Positions 33,965 to 43,700 of a stretch of 64,000 bases of DNA are shown piece after piece. The stretch's first letter is position 1. Each line of letters starts with the position of its first letter. The DNA is from Lentzea pudingi. Its GTDB lineage: Bacteria > Actinomycetota > Actinomycetes > Mycobacteriales > Pseudonocardiaceae. The position numbers and the translations under genes were made by a program. The stretch is from assembly GCF_014646255.1 (NCBI RefSeq), contig NZ_BMNC01000003.1, positions 620,001 to 684,000 of the forward strand, given 5' to 3'. Under the pieces are notes generated by a model that worked only from the letters and a program-made list of their open reading frames with translations, did not search any database and had not been told where the DNA came from.

Positions 33965-33984
33965 ACCTCCATGGAATTGGAGGT
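33965..33984. promoter_or_regulatory. ACCTCCA-N6-TGGAGGT palindrome before the DoxX-like gene
   Basis: Perfect 7-bp arms separated by TGGAAT, 15 bp before the ATG. This spacing and sequence are characteristic of MerR-family operators lying in a promoter spacer. The regulator is not obvious here; the MerR at 31632 has a different apparent site. Confidence 0.6.
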
Positions 33985-33999
33985 TCCAAGATTTCCCGC

Positions 34000-34521
34000 A
34001 TGACCAGGACCTTCAAGTACATCAACGTTGTCCTGCATGTGTTGTTCGGGGCGCTGTTCGCGTTCTCCGGGGTGTTCGGGATAGGTTCGCAGTCGACCGA
34101 CGGCATGGCGGTCGAGGCGGTCGACTTCGCCACGGCGCTCAGCGAGAGCGGGTTCGTCATGCCCGTCATCAAGGTCGTCGAGCTGGTAGCCGGGATCATG
34201 TTGCTGGTCAACAGGTTCGTGCCGGTCGCGCTGGCTTTGTCGGCACCGCTGGTGGTCGGCATCTTCGGGTTCCACCTCTTGCTGGAGCCCAGTGGGGCGG
34301 TGATCGCCGTGGTGCTCGCGGCGGTCGAGATCTACCTGGCGTGGGTCTACCGGAATGCGTTCGCGCCGACGTTGCGGCCTACGGCAAGTCCGCGAACCCC
34401 GTCGTGGTTACTGTTTCGAGCAGCATGGGATCGTTCTGGGCGGTCAACAACCCCGACCGTGCCGAGTGCCAGATACCTCTCGCGCTCTACGCCGCGTCGA
34501 AGGCGGCCGCCACCATGCTGA
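34000..34521 (+). CDS. DoxX-like membrane protein with out-of-frame C-terminal extension
   Basis: 173 residues as read. The first ~125 form a four-helix DoxX-like membrane protein: helices at about 9-27, 55-72, 76-95 and 100-118, ending YRNAFAPTLRP. The last ~48 residues are Arg/Ser/Pro-rich and arise from reading a short-chain dehydrogenase fragment in the wrong frame, so a deletion has removed the natural stop and fused the two genes. The product may still fold. The ATG has only a weak ribosome site. Confidence 0.7.
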   Translation: MTRTFKYINVVLHVLFGALFAFSGVFGIGSQSTDGMAVEAVDFATALSESGFVMPVIKVVELVAGIMLLVNRFVPVALALSAPLVVGIFGFHLLLEPSGAVIAVVLAAVEIYLAWVYRNAFAPTLRPTASPRTPSWLLFRAAWDRSGRSTTPTVPSARYLSRSTPRRRRPPPC

Positions 34522-34733
34522 CCGTCCAGCATGCTAAAGCCCACCCAGGCATCAAGTTCAACGCGGTCGAGCCCGGCCCGACCGCCACCGACATGACAGC
34601 GGCCTTCGGAATCGGGCGATCGGTGCACGAAAGCGCGAAGGTCGTAGTGCGCTTGGCGAACCTCGACGTGAACGGCCCCGCCGGAACCTTGCAGGAACGT
34701 GGACGGCGTTCTGGCTTGGTGAGGGCGTGCTGA
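34378..34733 (+). pseudogene. Short-chain dehydrogenase C-terminal fragment
   Basis: In the +1 frame relative to the DoxX-like gene: YGKSANPVVVTVSSSMGSFWAV, then YAASKAAATMLTVQHAK (catalytic Tyr/Lys) and FNAVEPGPTATDMTAAFG. This is the second half of an SDR; the NADP-binding half is gone. The junction with DoxX near 34377 marks a deletion. Confidence 0.75.
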
Positions 34734-34734
34734 G

Positions 34735-34935
34735 GTGTGCAGGGCAGTGCGTCGGCGCTCGTCGAACGCGTGCGGGCCTCAAGTTCGGTGCCCGCCAGAA
34801 GGAGTTGTTCCTGGCCCTCGGGAAAGTAGTGGAACGTCTGGCTTTCCCGGTGCCGCTGCGCCGGCACACGTCATCGAGCGTGGTGGCCAGCGTGCCGCAG
34901 TCGCGGATTTGCGCGCGTTCACCTCGACGCCGCGG
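34735..34935 (-). pseudogene. TetR-family regulator remnant
   Basis: Minus-strand pieces in two frames join: RDCGTLATTLDDVCRRSGTGK, then SQTFHYFPEGQEQLLLAG. This is the helix-turn-helix of a TetR/AcrR protein (T-DDV---AGTGKSQLFHYF-G-KE-LL). A frameshift divides it and the ligand domain is missing. Divergent from the SDR fragment, so the two may once have been a regulator-target pair. Confidence 0.6.
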
Positions 34936-35743
34936 CGGCGGGTCGTGAGCCCGATCTGGCTCAGGAGCGTGTAGGCATCCCCATGGCCCATGGCGCGAAC
35001 TCTGACGGAAAGCCGGTGGAAAGTGCCGCCACTTGAGACGGCAAGCGACCTGCAAGAGGCCCGGCGCGTCGTGCTGTCCTGGTGAAACGGAAGCAAGAAG
35101 AACGACGCGACCAGCTCCACAGTGGATGGTCTGATCCTGAAGGTCGCGTTGCGGGAACTCGCCGCGTTGATGCCGGGTGAGGTGGTCATCCCGGGCGACG
35201 CCGAGCGGGACGAGCGGCGCCTGGGCTGGACCCGCAGAGCGTGCGCGTCTCCTGTGTCGACGCGGTCCTGATTCTGTCGGAGGCAGCCCGCCGCTTGGTA
35301 CGCGACTGTGCCGAGGTACGTGTGTTGCTGAGCCTCATGCGTGGATCCGGCCAAAGAGACGCATCATCCAATGTGGAGGGTTGGTCGCGGCGCGCGTTTG
35401 TCACATGTATTGTCCCCGCGGTGCTCGAGTGCTGCGCTCTATTGACAGCTCGTATCCAAGCTGTTGCGGGCGGAGCTAGCGTGGAGAAGTAAGTAACTCT
35501 CAAGTAGCGGACTGTTCCCTTCCTTGAAGTCGGCTAAACATACAATTCCCTGATGTCCAAATAATGGTCAATTGTGATGCTCCTTTTGGCGGTGTGTGCT
35601 GCAGGTGCGGAACTGCACTGTTATCGTCTGTTGCGGCAGGCGGCTGGTTTGCGCATGAGGTTTCTCCTCGGCGTTTGCCAATCGTCCTGACTCCGGCAAG
35701 TGCCGGTCCGCGCCTGATGTCCGACGACGAGAAGGAGAGAGCT
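34936..35743. other. Non-coding or decayed stretch before the mbtH gene
   Basis: No intact gene. Around 35130-35230 the plus strand reads LRELAALMPGEVVIPGDAERDERR, faintly like the N-terminus of a FAD-linked (BBE) oxidase. From about 35450 the base composition becomes richer in A+T (for example 35525-35580), likely the promoter area for the NRPS operon; I could not fix a -35/-10 pair. Confidence 0.4.
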
Positions 35744-35947
35744 GTGTCCGATGTCGCCTACCAGGTGCTGGTCAACGACGAGGAACAGCGTTCGTTGTGG
35801 CCTTTGGGAAAAGAGCTTCCTCAGGGGTGGCGCAGCGAGGGCAAAGAAGGGTCGCGGCAGGAGTGCATGGACTACGTCGACACCGTGTGGACCGACATGC
35901 GGCCCCGTAGCCTGCAGGAACGGATGGCGGCGGACAGGGACGGCTGA
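35744..35947 (+). CDS. MbtH-like NRPS accessory protein
   Basis: 67 residues from GTG 35744, chosen because AAGGAG is six bases upstream and the length is then normal (ATG 35717 would add nine residues). Contains the family signature: YQVLVNDEEQRSLWPLGKELPQGW ending CMDYVDTVWTDMRPRSLQER, with the conserved S-L-W-P and W-T-D-M-R-P. MbtH-like proteins bind and activate NRPS adenylation domains, so this one should serve the large NRPSs downstream. Confidence 0.95.
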   Translation: MSDVAYQVLVNDEEQRSLWPLGKELPQGWRSEGKEGSRQECMDYVDTVWTDMRPRSLQERMAADRDG

Positions 35948-36099
35948 TGTTCCGGTGTGCGAGGACCTAGGGCGTGATCTCGTCTCGGCGGGTTCTGGTT
36001 CGGCCGTGCTAAACCTGGCGCGTGGGTGAATCTCATCCGTCACTGCGAGCTCTGGGTCATCATCATTGATATTCGATGAGTTCACCAGCTGTGTTCTGG

Positions 36100-36165
36100 A
36101 AGTTCGTATCCTTTGCTCGACATAGTCGTTGAAGTCACTGTGTCACGGTTTCGGGATACGAGCTT
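36100..36165. promoter_or_regulatory. Spaced 12-bp inverted repeat
   Basis: AAGTTCGTATCC (36100-36111) and GGATACGAGCTT (36154-36165) pair at 11 of 12 positions with 42 bases between. The surrounding 35948-36218 is relatively A+T-rich and without genes. It may be an operator pair or leader structure ahead of the thioesterase/NRPS genes. Confidence 0.4.
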
Positions 36166-36218
36166 CGGATGAATTCTTTCTGGCGTGGAATTCAGCAGTC
36201 CGTGGTGGAGGTGGGCAT

Positions 36219-36305
36219 ATGAGTCGTTGCTCTGTTTCGAGATCTGCGGAACCAGCTGCGGATGCTAACCAGTGTGTTCAGCAAGATCGAGGCCGGATCC
36301 GATGA
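36219..36305 (+). CDS. Possible 28-residue small ORF
   Basis: ATG 36219 is preceded by GGAGGTG at ideal spacing, better than for most genes here. The predicted peptide is MSRCSVSRSAEPAADANQCV plus eight residues, hydrophilic, with two cysteines. It could be a leader peptide for the following operon or chance. Ends 66 bp before the serine hydrolase gene. Confidence 0.3.
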   Translation: MSRCSVSRSAEPAADANQCVQQDRGRIR

Positions 36306-36371
36306 CCGTGTCCTGAGTCACAGGCAGAAAGACCGTTCACGAAATTATAAACGTTCGATGGAGAGGAAACG

Positions 36372-37700
36372 GTGGACCACTTACGCGAGGTGCTGGAACG
36401 GTCGGCCCGCCGCCACGAGGTGCCCGGTGCGCAGCTCGTCGTCTGGTGCGGTGGTGAGGCCTGGGAGTTCGAGTTCGGCGAAGAGCGGTACGGCACAGGT
36501 CGCGGGGTGAGACGCGACAGCAAGGTGCCCATCGGCTCCATCACGAAGACCTTCACCGCGACCCTGCTGATGGTCCTGGTGTCCGACGGCGACGTCGACC
36601 TGGACGAGCCGGTCGTGGAGTACCTGCCGGAGTTGCGGCAGACGCTGGGGGACAACGCCGAGGTGCTCACCGCCCGCCAACTGCTCAGTCACACCGGTGG
36701 ACTGCCCTCGGACGTCGTCGCCCCGCCGGCCGACAGCCGGGTGGCGTTGGCGGCTTCCGTGCAGGACGTCGTACAGCCGCCAGGGACGGGCTTTTCCTAC
36801 TCCAACACCGGATACGCCCTCGTCGGCCGCCTGATCGAAGTGGTGACCGGCATGAGCTGGGAGGAAGCGGTCCGCACGATCCTGCTCAAGCCGCTCGACG
36901 TCGACCTCGGGTTCATCGCGGGTCCTGACAGCCCCGGCCTCCCGACGGCGAGTGGCCACACCGTCAACCACGCCTTGCGCCTGGTCCGTCCCGTCGAGCA
37001 GGAGTTGACGCCGGTCGAGGCGCCTGCGGGCGGTCTGGCCGCGAGTGCCGCCGATCTGGTCGAACTCGCGAGGATGCACCTCGCCCCTCAGCACGGCGGC
37101 ATCGATCCCGGCCTGGTCACCGCCGAGCACCTCGCCGAGATGCGCCGCCCGGTGCCCGGCGCGGACCCGTTCGGCCTCGCCGACGGCTGGGGTCTGGGCC
37201 TCGCGCTCTTCCGAAGCAACGGCACCGGCTGGATCGGCCACGACGGCACCGCCGACGGCACCTCCTGCCACCTGCGGCTGAACCCCGAGACCGGCACGAT
37301 CGTGGCCCTGACCGCGAACTCCGCCACCGGTGCCACCCTCTGGCGCGACCTGTTGCCCGAACTGCGCGCGGCGGGCATCGACCTCGCTGACAGCGCCGCG
37401 ACGATCAACGCCGAGCCGCGCACGTCCATCCCGCGCGAGTGCACCGGTACGTACGTCAACGGAGACACCGCCTTCTCCGTGGTGGTCGAAGGCGATGAGC
37501 TGCACCTGGTCGTCGACGACGAACCGGCCGCGCGGCTCGCGGTCCACGACGGGTTCATCTTCTCCGTGACCGACCTGGCCAACGGTGCCACCGGCCATCC
37601 CGGCCGCTTCCTGCGAGACCCCCGCAGCGGTCGGATCGACCGGATCCAGATCGGCGGACGGGTCGCGGGCCGACGGCACCACGAGCGCGACGTCGCCTGA
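36372..37700 (+). CDS. PBP-type (SurE-like) serine hydrolase, candidate peptide cyclase/thioesterase
   Basis: 442 residues; GTG start with GAGAGGAAAC upstream. Has all three beta-lactamase/penicillin-binding-protein motifs: S-I-T-K (S56-K59 in [10 protein letters not shown]), Y143-S-N and H290-D-G. After about residue 340 comes a beta-rich C-terminal lipocalin-like domain. No signal peptide, so it acts in the cytoplasm, unlike true PBPs. Directly before NRPS genes and after mbtH, this architecture is that of SurE and relatives, which take the peptide from the last carrier and close it head to tail. The alternative is a cytoplasmic esterase (EstB type). Confidence 0.82.
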   Translation: MDHLREVLERSARRHEVPGAQLVVWCGGEAWEFEFGEERYGTGRGVRRDSKVPIGSITKTFTATLLMVLVSDGDVDLDEPVVEYLPELRQTLGDNAEVLTARQLLSHTGGLPSDVVAPPADSRVALAASVQDVVQPPGTGFSYSNTGYALVGRLIEVVTGMSWEEAVRTILLKPLDVDLGFIAGPDSPGLPTASGHTVNHALRLVRPVEQELTPVEAPAGGLAASAADLVELARMHLAPQHGGIDPGLVTAEHLAEMRRPVPGADPFGLADGWGLGLALFRSNGTGWIGHDGTADGTSCHLRLNPETGTIVALTANSATGATLWRDLLPELRAAGIDLADSAATINAEPRTSIPRECTGTYVNGDTAFSVVVEGDELHLVVDDEPAARLAVHDGFIFSVTDLANGATGHPGRFLRDPRSGRIDRIQIGGRVAGRRHHERDVA

Positions 37701-37782
37701 CGGCTCTGCGCAGCTTCCGCACACCTTTCCTCTACCCCTGCACCTGAGGCGCCGCAGCGCGCCCGAAAGAGGTTGGACGGCG

Positions 37783-40700
37783 ATGACGCTCCCCGACACC
37801 GTGCCCGCCACCACGCCGGCCGGCGGTCCGTTCTGTGCCGAGCAGCGCGACTCCGTGGTCGGCCTGTTCGCCGAGCAGGTCCGGCTCACCCCTGGCGCTG
37901 CGGCGGTGCTCGCCGACGACGGCGAACTCACCTACGCGGAACTGGACGCGCGCTCGGATCGGCTCGCAGGACGCCTGCTCCGACTGGGAGTCCGGCCGGA
38001 ACAGCCGGTCGGTGTGCTGCTGGAGCGTTCGGCCGACCTCGTGGCAGGCCTGCTCGCCGTGCTCAAGGCCGGTGGCGCGTATGTGCCGCTCGATGCTCGT
38101 GCGCCCGACCAGCGGATGTCGACCGTCCTGGCGGAGGCCGGGGTGCCGGTGCTGGTGACCGACGACACGTGGAAGGTCGTCGCGGAACGCGTTCACGCCG
38201 GCCACGTGCTGGTTGTGGGCGAGGACGCAGCGGGGGAGACCGTGCCCGGCGCGGTGGTGCACGGGAACAACCTGGCGTACGTCGTGTTCACCTCGGGGTC
38301 CACGGGCATGCCGAAGGGCGTGGCGGCGCGGCACCGCGATGTGGTGGACCTCGCCCGTGACAAGCGGTTCACCGGTGGCGCGCACGACCGCGTGCTGGTG
38401 CATTCACCGGTGGCGTTCGACGCCTCGACCTACGAGATTTGGGTGCCGCTGCTCAACGGCGGCAGTGTCGTGATCGCTCCTCCCGGTGATGTGGACGGAC
38501 AGGTCCTGCGGAGGGCGATCAACGAGCACGGCGTGACGGGGCTCTTCGTGACCTCGGGCCTGTTCCGCGTGCTGGCGCAGGACGACCCCGCGTGCCTGGC
38601 GGGGCTGCGCGAGGTGTGGACCGGCGGTGACGTGGTGCCCGCCGCGGCGGTGCGGCGAGTGCTGGAAGCGTGTCCGGGCACCACTGTGGTGGACGTCTAC
38701 GGCCCCACGGAGACCACCACGTTCGCCACCTGCCACCCCCTGCCCGATCTCGGCGCGGTGCCCGACGTCCTGCCCATCGGCACGGCACTGGACGGCATGC
38801 GCCTGCACGTGCTGGACGACGACCTGAACCTGGTCCCCGACGGGGAGTCCGGTGAGCTGTTCATCGCGGGCGCCGGCATCGCCCGCGGTTACCTCCACCG
38901 CCCCGGTCTGACAGCGGACCGCTTCCTGGCCGACCCGTTCGGCGCACCGGGTGAGCGCATGTACCGCACCGGCGACCTGGTCCGCTGGACGCCGAACGGC
39001 ACCGTCGACTTCGTCGGCCGCGTCGACGACCAGGTCAAGATCCGCGGTTTCCGAGTCGAGACCGCCGAGATCGAGGCCGTGCTGGCCGAGCACCCCGATG
39101 TCGCGCAAGCAGCGGTGCTGGCGAAGGTGGACCAAGGCGGCGTCAAGCGCTTGGTCGCCTACGTCGTCGCCGCCGGCTCCACGGCGCCCTCCGATGACGA
39201 GCTGCGCGCCGTCGTCCTGCGTTCGCTGCCCGACTACATGGTGCCGTCGGCGTTCGTTGCGCTGGAACGGCTTCCGCTCAACACCAACGGAAAGGTCGAC
39301 CGCAAGGCGCTGCCCGAACCGGACTGGAACCTCGACCGGCGTGCCGGGCGCATCCCGCCGCGCACGCCCGCTGAACGCGCTGTCGCGCAGGCATGGGCAG
39401 CGGTGCTCGCGGTCGCTCCCGACCGGGTCGGGGCGCAGGACGACTTCCTGTCACTGGGCGGCGATTCGATCCAGGCGTTGCGGGTGGTGTCGCGGCTGCG
39501 CACGGCGCTGGACGTGCCGTTGTCCACCAGGGACCTGATGGACGCGCGGACCGTGGCCGGTCTCGCCGTCCTGCTCGCCGACCGCCTGCCCATCGAGGCG
39601 GCCGACCGGATCACCCCGGTGCCGCACGACAGCGTGCTGCCGTTGTCCCCGATGCAGCAACGGTTGTGGCTGCAGCACCGGCTCGACCCCACGGCCACCG
39701 ACTACAACACCGGTGTCGGCCTGCGGCTGCGCGGTCCGCTCGACCACGACGCACTGCGAACCGCGCTGGATGCGCTGGTCGAACGGCACGAGGTCATGCG
39801 GACCACCTTCGAGGAGGCCGACGGCCGCGGCGTGCAGGTCGTCGCCGCGCACGCGACGTTGCCGCTGCGCGTGGAGGACCTCTCCGGTGTCGCGCCCGCC
39901 GACCGGGACGACGCGCTCGACCGGTTGTGCGCGCAGGAGCTGACCACGCCATTCGACCTGCGGGGCGGACCAGTGGTCCGTGTGGTGCTGGCCAGGCTGG
40001 CAGACGACGACCACGTCCTGTTGCTCGACCAGCACCACATCATCACCGACGGCTGGTCGGTCCGGCTGCAGGTCGACGACCTGCTCGAGCTGTACCGGTC
40101 CGCCGTCCGAAGAACCACAGCCGACCTCGAGCCGTTACCCGTTCGCTACGGCGACTTCGCGGCGTGGCAGCGCCACCGCCTCAAGGAGCCCGCCGTGGCC
40201 GGCGAGATCGACCACTGGCGACGTGTCCTCGCCGATCTCGAACCCCTCGACCTGCCCACCGACCGGCCCCGTCCCGCCCAGCGCACCACGGCGGGCGCCG
40301 TGCACCGCGAGGCCCTGCCGGAACGGCTGGTGCAGCGGCTGGCCGAGGTTGGCCGCAACGGCGGCACCACCCTGTTCACCACGCTGGCGGCAACTGTGCA
40401 GCTGCTGCTTGCCCGCTACACCGGGCGGCGCGACGTGGCCGTGGGCACCGCGTCCGCAGGACGCGGCCGACCTGAGCTCGACGACCTCGTCGGGTTCTTC
40501 GTCAACACACTCGTGCTGCGGTCCACAGTGGACCCGACCATGTCGTTCGAGCGGTTCCTCGCCGACGTCCGGGAAACCGTGCTCGACGCTTTCGCCCACG
40601 ACGAGATCCCGTTCGACCGGCTCGTCGACGAACTGCGGCCGGACCGCGACGCCAGCCGCACCCCGCTCGTGCAGGCGCTCGTCGTGCTCCAGCAGGAAAT

Positions 40701-43700
40701 GGTGCGGCCGCAGGCGGTCGACGCGCTGAACGTCACCGAACACCACCTGCCGCGCCCGCGCGCACGGTTCGAGCTGCTGGTGGAGTTCTGGCCGCGGGAC
40801 GGCTCGCTGGACGTGTCTCTGGAGTACAACACCGACCTGTGGGACGCCGCCACGATCGAGCGGATGGCCGGTCACCTGAGGGTTCTGCTGGAAGCCATCG
40901 CCACCGGCCCTGACCGGCCTCTGGGCGAGCTCCCGCTGCTCGGAACGCAGGAACGCCACCAGGTCCTGGAAGCGTTCAACAACACCGCGAGCGACCGGCC
41001 CCCGGCCACGATCACCGCCCTGTTCGCCGACCAGGTCCTGCGCAACCCCGGCGCCGAGGCCGTCGTCGCCGACGGCACGTCGCTGACCTACGCCGAGCTG
41101 GACGCCCGCGCCAACCGCCTGGCCCACCACCTGCTGCACCACGGATTGCGCGCCGAGGAGCCGGTGGCCCTGCTGCTGAGTCGCTCGGTCGACCTCGTGA
41201 CAGCCGAACTGGCGGTGGTCAAGGCGGGCGGGGCGTACGTGCCGCTCGACACCAGGGCACCCGCCGAGCGGCTGGCCGTGCTGCTGGCGGGGAGTGGTGC
41301 CGGCGTCCTCCTCACCGACCGCACCTGGCTCGCCACAGCGGAAGAGGTCCACGCCGGCCGCGTCGTCGTGCTGGACGCCGAGGACATGATCGGGGAAACG
41401 GCCACCGCGCCGGACGTGGCCCCGCACTCAGACCAGCTGGCCTACGTCATGCACACCTCGGGATCCACCGGCGTGCCCAAGGGCGTGGCCGTGCGGCATC
41501 GCGACGTCACCGACCTCGCACGTGACCGGCGGTTCGGCGGCGGTGCGCACAACCGGGTCCTGTTGCACTCCGCGCCCGCGTTCGACGCCACCACATACGA
41601 GTTGTGGGTGCCGCTGCTCAACGGTGGCACCGTCGTGGTCGCTCCGGCAGGAGACCTGGACGCCGGCCGCATCCGCGATCTGGTCACCGGCCACGGCCTC
41701 ACCGGGCTGTGGCTGACCGCCGGCCTGTTCCGCGTCATCGCGCAGGACGACCCGGACTGCCTGACCGGACTGCGCGAGGTGTGGACCGGCGGCGACGTCG
41801 TGCCCGCACCCGCGGTCAGGCGGGTGCTGGGCGCCTGCCCCGGCATCGCCGTGGTCGACGGCTACGGCCCCACCGAGACCACCACCTTCGCCACCTCGCA
41901 CCGCATGGCCGACGCCGGCGCGGTCGGGGACGTGGTGCCCATCGGCCGCCCGCTGGACGGCATGCGCCTGCGGGTGCTCGACGACACCCTGTCGCCCACG
42001 CCGATCGGTGTGCCGGGCGAGCTGTTCATCGCCGGTTCCGGCCTGGCGCGCGGCTACGCGGGCCGGCCAGGGCTGACCGCGTCGCAGTTCGTCGCCGACC
42101 CGTTCGGGGCGCCGGGGGAGCGGATGTACCGCACCGGCGACCTGGTGCGGTGGCAGGCAGACGGCACGGTGGAGTTCGTCGGCCGCACCGACGACCAGGT
42201 CAAGATCCGCGGGTTCCGCGTCGAGCCGGGCGAGGTCGACACGGCGCTGTCCACGCACCCCGCCGTCGCCGGGTCCGTGACGGTCGTGCGCGCCGACGAC
42301 ACCGGGCGCAAGCGGCTGGTCACCTACCTGACCGCCATGGACACCGCGCCCGAAGTGGCGGTGCTGCGGGAGTTCCTCGGCCGTGGGCTGCCGGACTACC
42401 TCGTGCCCTCCGCGTTCGTCGTCCTGGACGCACTGCCGCTCAACGCGAGCGGCAAGGTCGACCGGCGCGCCCTGCCCGACCCGGTGTGGGCCGCCGCCAC
42501 CGCCACGCACGTCGCGCCCGCCGACGGACCGGAGGCCGTGCTGGCCGGGATCTGGTCGGAACTGCTCGGCGTCGACCGTGTGGGAGCCGGCGACAACTTC
42601 TTCGAGCTCGGCGGTGACTCCATCCTCAGCATCCAGGTGGTGTCGCGCGCCCGCCAGGCAGGACTCGCCCTCACCCCCGGCGACCTCTTCCGGCACCCCA
42701 CCGTGGCGGCTCTCGCGGTCGCGGCGGCCGTCGCCGGACCCACCGAGGCCGACCAGGGGCGGGTGGTCGGCGACGTGCCGCTCACCCCGGTGCAGCGATG
42801 GCTCTTCGCCACGAACCCCGGCCACCCCGAGCACTTCAACCAGGCGTTGACCGCCGAGCTGGTCCACGACGTGGACACCGACGCGCTGCGCCGGGCCTTG
42901 ACGGCGTTGGTGGAGCACCACGACGCGCTGCGGATGCGGTTCGAGCGCACGGATTCCGGATGGCGGCAGCACAACGCGCCGGTCGAGCGAGCGGAGTTGC
43001 TGACCACGCAACGTTCTGCGGCGTTCGACCTCGCGACCGGCCCGTTGCTGCACGCCGAGTTGGAGCGCCCCGAGGGCAAGCACCCGGTGCTGCGCCTGAG
43101 CGTTCACCACCTCGTGGTGGACGGCGTGTCGTGGCGCATCCTGCTCGAGGACCTCGTCACGGCCTACGACCAGGCCGCGCGCGGCGAGCCCGTTCGGCTG
43201 GCCGCCAAGACGACGTCGTTCCGGGACTGGGCGCACCGGCTCACGCGGCACACCGCCGACGGCGGGTTCGACGACGAACGCGACCACTGGACCGCCACCG
43301 CCGAGGCGGACCCGTCCCTGCCCGTCGACCACGACGGCCCCAACACCGCCGGGTCCACCCGCGCCGTCTCGGTCCGGCTCGACCGCGAGACCACCAGGGC
43401 GTTGCTGCAGGACGTACCCGGCGCGTACCGCACGCAGGTCAACGACGTGCTGCTGAGCGCGCTCGGCCGGGTGCTGGCCGGCTGGACCGGCCGCCGGCGG
43501 GTGCCGGTGGACCTGGAGGGCCACGGCCGCGAGGACGTGCTCGACGGTGTCGACCTCTCCCGCACGGTCGGGTGGTTCACCTCGATCTTCCCCGTCGCGC
43601 CGGACGTGCCCGACGGCGGCTGGGGCGCGGTCCTCAAGTCGGTCAAGGAACAACTGCGTTCCGTTCCCCGCAAGGGAATCGGCCACGGCGCCCTGCACGA

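Noticed and set aside
36372..37700. Beta-lactam resistance gene (class C beta-lactamase)
   Set aside because: Motifs are shared, but there is no signal peptide and the gene is embedded between mbtH and NRPS genes, which fits a peptide cyclase better.
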